Origin: Lysobacterales bacterium
GTDB taxonomy: Bacteria > Pseudomonadota > Gammaproteobacteria > Xanthomonadales > SZUA-36
Reading direction: 5' to 3'
DNA length: 47,329 nucleotides
Assembly: GCA_013002505.1 (NCBI GenBank)
Contig: JABDJL010000163.1
Location: 1-47,329 of the forward strand
Within the stretch, counting starts at the first letter, position 1. Each line of letters opens with the position of its first letter. This document shows, in pieces, positions 1-9,919 of this stretch. The position numbers and the translations under genes are program-made. Under the pieces are notes generated by a model that saw nothing but the letters and a program-made list of their open reading frames with translations, had not been told where the DNA came from and did not search any database.

Positions 1-462
1 CCACTGGCCCAACGGCGGGAAATAGATATCGGTACCTGCCAGTACCAGTCCCGTCACAGCCATCAGGCTCATGCAAAGCAACAACAGCGAGACACCGATT
101 TTGCCCAGCGGTGAGTGTCCCGGGTAGTCGTGGCCCCTGGCATTGAACAGGTTTGGAATTTGGGTGCTAACAGCCTCCCTGAAATCTTTCAGCCGCGGGA
201 TTAAGCTCGACCACCTGGAGTGGGTTTTCCCGGCAAACGCCCAGCCAAACCGCAGCAACAGGTTGGTGACGAAGGCATAACCAATCAGGACATGAATGGT
301 CTTGAGCAAAACTTTGCCGTCATCGCTGAGCCCAAGGGCTTTGCCATTCAGAATTACAGTGCCGATCCCGGCCAGCCCCAGTATCAAGACGACGTTGATC
401 CAGTGGAACCAGCGAACAAAACGGTCCCATGTCTGGTGTTCGGAATGAGTTGCACGTGACAT
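1..462 (-). CDS. Cytochrome b561-domain membrane protein (partial, 3' end outside window)
   Basis: The frame is open from an ATG at 462 to the window edge (154 codons), so the C-terminus is missing. The ATG is preceded by a GGAGGAG ribosome site. The N-terminal part has the look of the cytochrome b561 / Ni-Fe hydrogenase b-type cytochrome family: an amphipathic start, then a first membrane helix entered by FHWIN (His20), a second helix with TIHVLIGY (His57), and a third helix near residues 122-142. The His residues are the expected haem b ligands. Such proteins shuttle electrons between quinol and a periplasmic cytochrome c or dehydrogenase. Position near a nitrite reductase and a small cytochrome c makes a respiratory role plausible, but the partner is not shown by the sequence. 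Confidence 0.85.
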   Translation of the reverse strand, partial: MSRATHSEHQTWDRFVRWFHWINVVLILGLAGIGTVILNGKALGLSDDGKVLLKTIHVLIGYAFVTNLLLRFGWAFAGKTHSRWSSLIPRLKDFREAVSTQIPNLFNARGHDYPGHSPLGKIGVSLLLLCMSLMAVTGLVLAGTDIYFPPLGQW

Positions 463-629
463 AAACTCCTCCACGCTGTGGGTGTGTCATCCCGCCGAAG
501 ACCAGGCCAGGAATACACGCCATCTCTAAGAATTAAGACCGGAATGCTACACGTTTAGGCGGCAGACCAACACCCGCAGCGACACTAATCTTCACCGCTG
601 TTGCTGTGCGGTACTAAGTGTGCGGTGGG

Positions 630-2234
630 TCAGTTCAACGAAGCGTATTCGCGCACGCGACTCAGAGCGGCCTGGGTCCTTGGGTGTGACTTTCCAAGCA
701 GTTTCTGATACCCGGCTACACTGAGCCGGTAGTAGTATTCGGCCTTCTGTCTCTCGCCAAGCCGATCTTCGAGATCGCCCAAAACGGTTGTTGCGCTGGC
801 AAGGTGCATCATGGCCCTTGCGGGTTCCTGTTGTTTCAGCAGTTCTATTCCCTGCAGCAGGTTTTCACTCGCCGGTTCAAGTTCCTCGAGCTGTAACAAT
901 GCCTTTGCCAGTGATACCTGTGCCACTGCGCGACCGATCTGATGTGTGGGGTTTTTCACACTCAATGACTCCAGGGCCTTGTTGGCCATGGCGCGTGCTT
1001 CGGCCGGCCGTTCCAGTTGCAGCAGCACATCAGCCTGCCTGGCCAGGTTGTAGCCCAGCTGGCGGCTGTGGTGGCCCCTGGCCCCCTTCCGCAGCAGCAC
1101 TGCCTGTTGAAGCTGGTTCAACGATTCCTTGTATCGAAATGTTTCAAAATACACCGTCGCCAGGTATTCAAGGCTGTTGGCCTTTTCCAGCGGGTCTCCA
1201 GGTGCCGCGCCCATCACATCCACGGCGCCGAGCAGGAGTTGTTCTGCGGCCCCGAGCTTACCTTTTCGCATTTCGATGAGCGCCATGCCGTTGAGGATCA
1301 TCGCCAGGTCCTGCTCCACGTTCTGATACTGGCCAATGCTGGTCAGCGCCTCGGTGTACAACATTGAGGCAGCCTCTGTGAACCCCGACCGGCCCAGGAC
1401 CCGGGCCAGGCCGATGCGGGCGCGCATGTACTGCGCAGATTCGACACCGTAAACATTGGCGGCTTGTGCCACCGAACGCTCCATCAATTGCCGGGCACGC
1501 TGGAAATTACCCTGGCGAAAATGAATATTAGCGAGGCCAGACAGCAGCCGCGTCTGAACTACCACGTCGCGCCGTGACTCGCTGACCCGTGCTTCTGCCT
1601 CTGCCAACAGGCTGGAAGCTGCGACAGCGTGAGCAGGGTCGGGTGAATTCGTACCATGGTCGAGCAGGTCGAGGATAAAAGTGATCAGCTCGGCTTCATT
1701 GTCCGTTGGGTCAGGGGGGCTGCCCGCCTGGCCCCTGGTGGCCGTGGATGAAGGGCTTGCTGAAACCGCTGTTTCGGTACTGAAAAGGTCGAACCGCGCC
1801 ACCAGGCCGACGACGAACATCAAGGCCAGCGCCGACTGCATCACGGTCCGTGGGAGCCGCTTCATGTTCTGCCGCAGTGCTTTCAGGTCCTGCGTCTTAC
1901 CTGCCGGCCCGTCAGCATGTTTATCAACCAGCAGGCAGTAACCCTTGCGCGGTATGGTTTTTATCCGCACTCCGCTCGCACCGGCTTGCCCGAGCGCGCG
2001 CCTGATTTTCCAGATCTCATCATTGAGCCGGTTTGGCCCGTTCAGGTAGTTGCCGTCCCAGATATTGTCGACAAAGATCTCGCGGCTGACCATGTCACCG
2101 CTGTTGACCGCCAGGGTGTACAGCACCCGGGCTGCCTTGTGGGGCAAATGGGTTTCATTCCCCGACGCATCCCGCAAGTTATTGTCCGCGAGGTCGAGTT
2201 CACACTGGCCGATTCTGACGGTTCCGTTGTTCAT
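630..2234 (-). CDS. Membrane-anchored winged-helix regulator with TPR domain (CadC/ToxR-like)
   Basis: 534 residues in three parts. Residues 1-104 form an OmpR/PhoB-type winged helix ending in the typical IKTIPRKGYCLLVD wing. A single hydrophobic segment at about 130-147 is a predicted membrane anchor. Residues 200-530 are tetratricopeptide-like helical repeats, which would face the periplasm. This is the layout of one-component membrane regulators of the CadC/ToxR type, in which the outer domain senses a signal or a protein partner and the DNA-binding domain acts from the membrane. Family assignment is from domain pattern; the target genes and signal are unknown. It sits on the same strand as nsrR-sirB2 but 122 bp downstream of them, so it probably has its own promoter. 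Confidence 0.85.
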   Translation of the reverse strand: MNNGTVRIGQCELDLADNNLRDASGNETHLPHKAARVLYTLAVNSGDMVSREIFVDNIWDGNYLNGPNRLNDEIWKIRRALGQAGASGVRIKTIPRKGYCLLVDKHADGPAGKTQDLKALRQNMKRLPRTVMQSALALMFVVGLVARFDLFSTETAVSASPSSTATRGQAGSPPDPTDNEAELITFILDLLDHGTNSPDPAHAVAASSLLAEAEARVSESRRDVVVQTRLLSGLANIHFRQGNFQRARQLMERSVAQAANVYGVESAQYMRARIGLARVLGRSGFTEAASMLYTEALTSIGQYQNVEQDLAMILNGMALIEMRKGKLGAAEQLLLGAVDVMGAAPGDPLEKANSLEYLATVYFETFRYKESLNQLQQAVLLRKGARGHHSRQLGYNLARQADVLLQLERPAEARAMANKALESLSVKNPTHQIGRAVAQVSLAKALLQLEELEPASENLLQGIELLKQQEPARAMMHLASATTVLGDLEDRLGERQKAEYYYRLSVAGYQKLLGKSHPRTQAALSRVREYASLN

Positions 2235-2356
2235 TTGTACCGTTACTGAAGGCTTTCGCCAATCATAACACCGGAGCTGGCCATGGCGCGGCTTGTTGCA
2301 ATGGAAGGGGCGCTGAGATTCAGGCCCAGCTTAGCTTGCGGCCTCAAAACCGGGCT

Positions 2357-2743
2357 TTACTGCAAAATGCCAGCAGCATGCTTACTGCTTGCGACCGAGA
2401 TCATCCATGCGAACGCCAGTATTGCCATCGCGAACGCCGTGCGGGAAGGCCAGCGGCGGGGCGCCAGTTTCATCGCAGCGCCACCCAGCAAGATGTAGGC
2501 CAGCAGCCCCAGCATTTTGCTGGTCAGCCACGCATCTGTGACAGGGTACTGGTGGATAAGCATCATCAGGCCAATGCCGCTCAACAGCAGAAAGGTATCG
2601 AGTAAATGCGGCAATACGCGAGTCAGGCGGTGTTTTGTCAGCTGTGAACCGGCCTGGCGCCAGGACCAGCGTAAAACGAATCCGGCGATGCTGAGCAATA
2701 CCAGTGAGACGTGAAGGTTTTTTAGAACCGGGTATATGTTCAA
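2357..2743 (-). CDS. sirB2: SirB2 family membrane protein
   Basis: 128 residues with four hydrophobic helices and the SirB2 signature opening (YPVLKNLHVSLVLLSI, then an LRW segment and a central HLLDTFLLLSGIGL block). SirB2 proteins are small inner-membrane proteins of unknown biochemical role, first named for an effect on Salmonella invasion gene expression. The only start available after the upstream in-frame stop is TTG at 2743, with GGAG very close to it; no in-frame ATG follows until the middle of the protein. It begins 28 bp downstream of the nsrR stop on the same strand, so it is probably co-transcribed with the NO sensor. The function in this setting is unknown. Confidence 0.8.
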   Translation of the reverse strand: MNIYPVLKNLHVSLVLLSIAGFVLRWSWRQAGSQLTKHRLTRVLPHLLDTFLLLSGIGLMMLIHQYPVTDAWLTSKMLGLLAYILLGGAAMKLAPRRWPSRTAFAMAILAFAWMISVASSKHAAGILQ

Positions 2744-2771
2744 TCTCCGGACTGGCGGACGCCTACGGGAA

Positions 2772-3239
2772 TTATTTCAGGGCGCGCTCGCTGGCGGCCG
2801 ACACATCCTGTCTCATATTCAGCAGGCCTGAAAGATTGGCGGCGGGGTGTAGCAAGTCTTCGAGTGTGTGAGATTCCATTGTCGCCATGAACGCGTCGAG
2901 GGCAGCATGGATGACAAACTGCAGGCGACAGACTGGCGAAATGACGCATTTCCCGTCCGGGCTGAAACATTCGACCATGTTGAGGTCTTCTTCGGTATCC
3001 CTGATCACCTGTGCGAGATTGATGTCTGCAGGGTCTCTGGCCAGGCGAATACCACCGCCCGGCCCGCGCTGGGCCCGCAGGTACTCGAGACGGGTCAACA
3101 GGCTGACGACTTTCATCAGGTGATTGCGCGAAATACCGTAAGCATCGGAAATGCTTCTGATGGTAACCAGTTGACCTTCCCTCAGCCCCAGGTAGATCAG
3201 GACCCGCAGCGAATAGTCACTGAAGCGGGTCAGTCTCAT
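2772..3239 (-). CDS. nsrR: NO-sensing Rrf2-family repressor NsrR
   Basis: 155 residues, normal for the family. An N-terminal winged helix (MRLTRFSDYSLRVLIYLGL, then SRNHLMKV recognition helix and the RGPGGGIRLAR wing) is followed by three cysteines, C91, C98 and C104, in the position of the Fe-S cluster ligands of NsrR. In the E. coli protein, as I recall it, the spacing is C-X4-C-X5-C; here it is C-X6-C-X5-C. NsrR represses nitrosative-stress and denitrification genes, and NO damage to its Fe-S cluster releases it from DNA. A perfect NsrR-type dyad lies just upstream (3275-3293), which suggests autoregulation. The adjacent nitrite reductase, which makes NO, fits a feedback circuit. Confidence 0.9.
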   Translation of the reverse strand: MRLTRFSDYSLRVLIYLGLREGQLVTIRSISDAYGISRNHLMKVVSLLTRLEYLRAQRGPGGGIRLARDPADINLAQVIRDTEEDLNMVECFSPDGKCVISPVCRLQFVIHAALDAFMATMESHTLEDLLHPAANLSGLLNMRQDVSAASERALK

Positions 3240-3274
3240 ACATTGACAGCCGGGAAGTTCATCTGAAGATTGTA

Positions 3275-3293
3275 GATGCCTGATTGAGGCATC
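3275..3293 (-). promoter_or_regulatory. NsrR operator, perfect 7-5-7 dyad
   Basis: GATGCCT and AGGCATC are perfect inverted repeats separated by 5 bp. The established NsrR consensus core is GATGCAT-N5-ATGCATC with the inner positions degenerate (GATGCY), so both half-site sequence and spacing match. The site ends 36 bp before the nsrR start codon, a location suited to autorepression. Binding is inferred. Confidence 0.8.
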
Positions 3294-3344
3294 AATTTGA
3301 TCTGGGTCAGCGTGGCGGGATGCAGTGAAGTGGGTTATTCAGGC

Positions 3345-3374
3345 AAAAAAACCGCCGCACTTCGGGTGCGGCGG
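3345..3374 (-). terminator. Rho-independent terminator after the cytochrome c gene
   Basis: Read on the minus strand, a 9-bp perfect GC stem (CCGCCGCAC with GTGCGGCGG, loop CCGAA) is followed by seven T. It lies 28 bp past the stop of the small cytochrome c gene and separates it from nsrR. Confidence 0.9.
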
Positions 3375-3401
3375 CTTCAGATTGGATTGAAACAGGAAGT
3401 G

Positions 3402-3704
3402 TTACTTCAAGCTGGCGTAATAGGCTGCCAGGTTTGCAATATCCTCATCACTCAAGCCCTTGGCCATCGGACCCATGACCGGGTCATTGCGGCGTCCATC
3501 ACGAAAGTCTCTCATTTGCTTGGCGAGATAGGCCTCTTTCTGGCCTGCGAGATTGGGCCACATGGGATTTACGCTGACACCTTCGGGGCCGTGGCAGGCG
3601 ACACAGGTGGCGGCCTTAGCCTTACCGGCAGCAGCGTCCGCAGCCATCAGCGGCGCTGACAATAGCAGCGTTATCATGAATATCAAAGTGCAGATAAATT
3701 TCAT
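3402..3704 (-). CDS. Small periplasmic class I cytochrome c
   Basis: 100 residues: a signal peptide (about 1-21, ending APLMA-AD), one haem c site C34-V-A-C37-H38, and the methionine ligand probably M77 or M80 in [15 protein letters not shown]. This is the cytochrome c553/c4-half type that carries single electrons in the periplasm. The ATG at 3704 is chosen over an in-frame start further upstream because it has a GAGAGG ribosome site at good distance and starts the signal peptide. The gene is divergent from the TonB receptor and shares with it a promoter region containing an FNR-type box. It is a natural candidate to feed electrons to the nitrite reductase encoded 2.6 kb away; that pairing is inferred. 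Confidence 0.9.
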   Translation of the reverse strand: MKFICTLIFMITLLLSAPLMAADAAAGKAKAATCVACHGPEGVSVNPMWPNLAGQKEAYLAKQMRDFRDGRRNDPVMGPMAKGLSDEDIANLAAYYASLK

Positions 3705-3856
3705 TGTTGACCTCTCTTGAATGCTCATTTCCGGTCGCGGGTGGCGCGCCGGAAGAACGATTCTAACGGAAATTCCCAAATGGGTTGTGGCCTTTGAGCC
3801 TGCCTGCAGGATTTTAGTTCCGGCAGGCGAAAATGTCCTTTGTGAATGTGGCTCGC

Positions 3857-3870
3857 TTGATCCAGATCAC
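3857..3870. promoter_or_regulatory. FNR/ANR/DNR-type box
   Basis: TTGATCCAGATCAC matches the FNR-family consensus TTGAT-N4-ATCAA at 9 of 10 specified bases with correct spacing. It lies in the 242-bp divergent region between the small cytochrome c gene and the TonB-dependent receptor, so either or both could respond to low oxygen or NO. Confidence 0.7.
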
Positions 3871-3874
3871 AATT

Positions 3875-3892
3875 GATGCATCTAAATACACC
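3875..3892. promoter_or_regulatory. Possible NsrR site with short spacer
   Basis: GATGCAT-CTAA-ATACACC: the left half is a perfect NsrR half-site, the right half matches ATRCATC at 6 of 7. The spacer is 4 bp rather than the 5 bp seen in the operator at 3275. It abuts the FNR-type box. The short spacer makes dimer binding uncertain. Confidence 0.35.
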
Positions 3893-3946
3893 TATTGTCC
3901 GTTGAGCATAATCAAGGCCTAAATTATTCAGGATAACGAACCACCA

Positions 3947-6166
3947 GTGACGTACCACTCCTATAAAACCCGAGCCGCAACACTTGCCATGTTGTTTTTT
4001 CTCGGCATCAACCTGATCGCCACATCGGCCATGGCTTTGCAAGGCGAGGCGGCCGAAACGCCAATCGAACTGGAGCCCGTGGTGGTCGTGGCGACCAAGA
4101 TCTCGCGGCCCGTTTCAGAAGTGGCGGGGCAGGTCAGTGTCATCGACCGCGACGATATCCGGCAACACCTGGTCGAAGACCTCGACGATTTGCTACGTTA
4201 TGAGCCGGGACTCAATGCCGAGACCGATGGAACCCGTTTCGGTCTTGCCGGATTCAATATCCGGGGCATCGGAGGCAATCGCGTTGCGGTCGAAGTAGAT
4301 GGCGTGCCCCTGCGTGACCGGTTTGCCATCGGCAGCTATTCAAATGGTGGCCAGGAACTACTCGAAACTGAGCGCATCAAGCGGCTGGAAATTCTGCATG
4401 GCCCCGCATCGAGCCTGTATGGTTCTGACGCGCTCGGAGGGGTGCTGGCATTCACGACGCTGGATCCAGATGACCTGTTGACCAGGGGCGACGGCAGGCA
4501 TTGGTATGGATTCAGGGGCGGCTACCGTGATGAGGACCAGTCGTGGGCAGCGACCGTAAACGGCGCCTGGGCAAGTGGCGCACATGCGCTGATGCTCAGT
4601 TCGACCCGGCGCGAGGGCAGCGAGCGAGACAACAATAGCGCCGGGGTTGTGGTCACGGACCCCCAGGATTGGGCAAGCCGCAACCACAGCCTGCGCTACA
4701 CCTGGGATACGAAAGACGGCAGTCGTTTACGTTTTTCACTTGAAGAATTCAAAAGAGAGAGCCAGACCGAAATCAGGTCAATTCTCGGTTTCGCCCGGTT
4801 CAGAAATACGTCTGCCCTGAGCGGAGACGACCAGGACGATACGACGAGATTCTTGCTTGACTATGATTTTGCGCCCGCTGGATGGGAACGCATGGTCGTG
4901 CGCGCATTCAGCAGTGACAGCCATACCCGGCAACTGACCCTTGAAGAGCGGGCAACCGGGCGTTCGCCATCGCGATACGAACGCTACTTCGACTACAGGA
5001 GCCGGCTGGACGGCTTCGAGTTCAATGCGTTCCGGAATGTCGCCTGGGGCGCTTCGGATCACCGCATAGGTGCTGGGGTCGAGTGGTTGCGAACCCGCAG
5101 CGAGGAATTTCGCGATGGATTCCAGCAGCTTTTTTCAGATGGCAGTATCAGCCGCACGATACTCGGAGAAACGATGCCGGTCAGGGATTTTCCGAATGCC
5201 GCGGTCACCGAGCTGGGCCTGTTCGTGCAGGATGAAATCGGCCTTGGCGACTGGCAGCTGATTCCGGCATTACGCTGGGACCGTTTTGACGTCAAGGCGA
5301 AACCCGACGCCATTTACCTGGAGGATTACCCGGATACGGACATCGTCAGTGTGTCGGACCAGGAGCTGACGCCCCGCCTGGGTGTGGTGCGAGACCTGGG
5401 CAGCGGCTGGAGCGCTTATGGTCAGTACGTGCGTGGATTCCGGGCGCCACCGCACGAGGACGCCAACATCGGCTTTGATATATCGGTCTTCAAGTTTCGC
5501 GCCATTCCAAACCCCAACCTGAAGCCGGAACAATCAAAAGGCTTTGAAGCCGGTTTCAGACGCTTTACAGCCCATGGAAGTTTCAGCCTGGCCTTGTTCG
5601 AAACGCAATACACGGACTTTATCGAGTCACGGGTGCCGGTCGGGACCGATCCGCTGAGTGGTTACCTGCTGTTCCAGTCACGCAATATCGACCGTGCCCG
5701 CATCCGGGGCGCGGATCTGCGCTGGCAGCAGGCACTGGGTCCGTGGCGGCCCTCGTTTGAGGGCCTGACCCTCAATGCCGCTGTTTTCTGGTCCGAGGGT
5801 GAAGACCTGTCCAGCGGACAGCCGCTGAATTCAGTTTCGCCGCCGCAGGCGATCCTGGGCCTCGGCTGGCGTTCGCGGGACCAGCGCTACTCTGCCAGCC
5901 TGACCGGAACATTCACGCACCGGCAGGATCGCATTGATGACCGTGCGGGTGCCCGGTTTGAAACTCCGGGGTACAGCCTTTTTGATCTCGGTGCAGCCTG
6001 GCATATCAAGCCGGGTCTTGATTTACGGCTGGCGGTAAGAAATCTCGGTGATCGCCAGTATTGGCGCTGGGCGGACGTTTCAAATTTCGCCCCGGATGAT
6101 CCGACGCTGCAGTTGCTGAGCCGCCCCGGCCGCAGTTTCAGCATGTCGTTTGCATTCGGATTCTAG
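3947..6166 (+). CDS. TonB-dependent outer-membrane receptor, haem-receptor-like
   Basis: 739 residues. A signal peptide (about 1-30) precedes a TonB-box-like segment (PVVVVATKI), a plug domain (about 50-160, with RGIGGNRVAVEVDGVPL and RLEILHGPASSLYGSDALGGV) and a 22-strand-type barrel ending in the outer-membrane C-terminal signature (...FSMSFAFGF). The barrel has the FRAP motif followed by a histidine (FRAPPHED) and NPNLKPEQ, the pair that marks haemin/haemoglobin receptors. It would import haem or a related ligand using TonB energy. The start is GTG; an ATG 14 codons later is possible but would cut into the signal peptide. It is transcribed toward nirS, 159 bp away. The ligand is not proven. 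Confidence 0.85.
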   Translation: MTYHSYKTRAATLAMLFFLGINLIATSAMALQGEAAETPIELEPVVVVATKISRPVSEVAGQVSVIDRDDIRQHLVEDLDDLLRYEPGLNAETDGTRFGLAGFNIRGIGGNRVAVEVDGVPLRDRFAIGSYSNGGQELLETERIKRLEILHGPASSLYGSDALGGVLAFTTLDPDDLLTRGDGRHWYGFRGGYRDEDQSWAATVNGAWASGAHALMLSSTRREGSERDNNSAGVVVTDPQDWASRNHSLRYTWDTKDGSRLRFSLEEFKRESQTEIRSILGFARFRNTSALSGDDQDDTTRFLLDYDFAPAGWERMVVRAFSSDSHTRQLTLEERATGRSPSRYERYFDYRSRLDGFEFNAFRNVAWGASDHRIGAGVEWLRTRSEEFRDGFQQLFSDGSISRTILGETMPVRDFPNAAVTELGLFVQDEIGLGDWQLIPALRWDRFDVKAKPDAIYLEDYPDTDIVSVSDQELTPRLGVVRDLGSGWSAYGQYVRGFRAPPHEDANIGFDISVFKFRAIPNPNLKPEQSKGFEAGFRRFTAHGSFSLALFETQYTDFIESRVPVGTDPLSGYLLFQSRNIDRARIRGADLRWQQALGPWRPSFEGLTLNAAVFWSEGEDLSSGQPLNSVSPPQAILGLGWRSRDQRYSASLTGTFTHRQDRIDDRAGARFETPGYSLFDLGAAWHIKPGLDLRLAVRNLGDRQYWRWADVSNFAPDDPTLQLLSRPGRSFSMSFAFGF

Positions 6167-6218
6167 CTTCAATATTCGCCCGGATGGGTTCACTGCATCG
6201 TTGTGATTCAAGCATTTT

Positions 6219-8455
<2,237 letters not shown>

Positions 8456-8475
8456 TCTGGATGAAGGGTCGCGAT

Positions 8476-8503
8476 CTGCGGCCGGGACTTATCCCGGCCG
8501 CAG
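8476..8503 (+). other. 12-bp perfect hairpin between nirS and the porin gene
   Basis: CTGCGGCCGGGA and its exact complement enclose the loop CTTA, 20 bp after the nirS stop. There is no T-tract, so it is unlikely to be a full intrinsic terminator. It could protect the nirS mRNA 3' end or set a lower expression level for the porin downstream. Confidence 0.7.
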
Positions 8504-8558
8504 CTTGTCCCCAGAAACATTGCACCGGCGCCCCGGCCGGGTCAGCAAGGAGAAGACC

Positions 8559-9791
8559 ATGTTCAGAAAATCCAACTGGAACCTGTTGCGCCCGGCCGTA
8601 GCGGTGTTGTCGGCCATGGCCGCCGTTACGCCCGTTTGTGCGGCAGAAAGTATCAGTGAAGCGATCAGCGAAGGAAAAGCAAAACTGGATTTTCGCTATC
8701 GCCTCGAATGGGTTGACCAGGATCCATTCGCCGAAGATGCCACCGCATCAACGCTCAGGGCACGAGTCAACTACACCACCGCTGACTACCAGGGAGTGAA
8801 CTTCGTGGTTGAGTTCGATTACGTGGCCGAACTGTTCGGGGATGAATACAACGCAGGAGGCGGCAACACGCCCAACAGTGGTCAGTATCCCGTAGTGGCC
8901 GACCCCGATGGCGATGACCTGAACCAGGCTTTCATTCAATACAGTCATGGCGACAACCGGTTTCGTGCCGGCCGGCAACGCATCATCCTGGACAATGCAC
9001 GCTTCGTGGGCAATGTCGGGTGGCGGCAAAATCCACAAACCTATGATGGCCTTTCTTTCGTGCACGAAGGGGACAACGGCCTGGCGTTCACAGTTGCCTA
9101 CATTGGCAATACCAATCGTATTTTCGGCGATGACGTGCCGGCGGGGGACCACGGACACGACACCACGCTGCTCAACATCAGCAAGCAGTTCAAGAATGCC
9201 GGCACCCTGACGGCATACCATTACGGTATCGAAAACGAAGATGCTGCAGCGCTGTCCAACCAGACGATCGGGCTGCGTTTCAACGGCACGCGAAAAATGA
9301 ATGAACGCAGCTTTGGCTATACCTTCGAATACGCCACGCAGGAAGACCACGCCAACAGCCCGGTGAACTTCAGTGCAGACTATTACCGCGTGGATTTGTC
9401 GGTGGGACTGGGCTCGGCCACGCTCTATGCGGGTTATGAATCGCTGGAAGGTGATCACCTGTCGGGCGGCAAGTCTTTCAGAACTCCGCTGGCGACCCTG
9501 CATGCGTTTAACGGCTGGGCCGACAAGTTCCTGTCAACGCCTGATGCGGGCCTGGAAGACGGCTTTATCGGCTTGCGCGGCGAGGCTGGAAAATGGTCCT
9601 GGAATGCGCTGTACCATGACTTTTCAGCCCAGTCGGGCGGCGTTGCATTTGGCACGGAGATTGACGCGTCGCTTTCCCGCAAGCTGGGCGAACACTATGG
9701 ATTATTGCTGAAAGCGGCAAGGTTTGACTCTGACAACCCGTCATTTGGAGATACAACAAAGCTCTGGGTTCAGCTCACCGCTTCTTTTTGA
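8559..9791 (+). CDS. Outer-membrane porin, alginate-export family
   Basis: 410 residues with a signal peptide (about 1-28, VTPVCAAES) and alternating amphipathic strands to the C-terminus, which ends in Phe (LWVQLTASF) as for BamA substrates. The opening LDFRYRLEWVDQDPF and the block RAGRQRIILDNARFVGNVGWRQNPQTYD are typical of the alginate-export domain family (AlgE-like 18-strand barrel). The ATG at 8559 is selected because of the AAGGAG site just upstream; the frame is open further 5' but overlaps nirS. It lies 103 bp after nirS in the same direction with only a hairpin between, so co-transcription is likely. The solute is unknown; in this context a small anion or an organic substrate are both possible. 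Confidence 0.85.
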   Translation: MFRKSNWNLLRPAVAVLSAMAAVTPVCAAESISEAISEGKAKLDFRYRLEWVDQDPFAEDATASTLRARVNYTTADYQGVNFVVEFDYVAELFGDEYNAGGGNTPNSGQYPVVADPDGDDLNQAFIQYSHGDNRFRAGRQRIILDNARFVGNVGWRQNPQTYDGLSFVHEGDNGLAFTVAYIGNTNRIFGDDVPAGDHGHDTTLLNISKQFKNAGTLTAYHYGIENEDAAALSNQTIGLRFNGTRKMNERSFGYTFEYATQEDHANSPVNFSADYYRVDLSVGLGSATLYAGYESLEGDHLSGGKSFRTPLATLHAFNGWADKFLSTPDAGLEDGFIGLRGEAGKWSWNALYHDFSAQSGGVAFGTEIDASLSRKLGEHYGLLLKAARFDSDNPSFGDTTKLWVQLTASF

Positions 9792-9919
9792 ACGCCAGTT
9801 AATTTCGCCATTGGCCAGGCGCCGTGCCCGGTCTTTTGCGTTTCTGTACGTGTGAAATGTGCACGGGTTTTGCTACGCTGCCGGTCTTGTACCCTGAATC
9901 CGCTGAAGGCCACACCACC

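Noticed and set aside
220-459. Plus-strand 79-codon frame at the window start
   Set aside because: It is antisense to the partial cytochrome b561, whose histidines and helices are clear on the minus strand.
3797-3827. Inverted repeat CCTGCC...GGCAGG between cytochrome c and the TonB receptor
   Set aside because: Six-base arms with a long loop in GC-rich DNA; no supporting position or tail.
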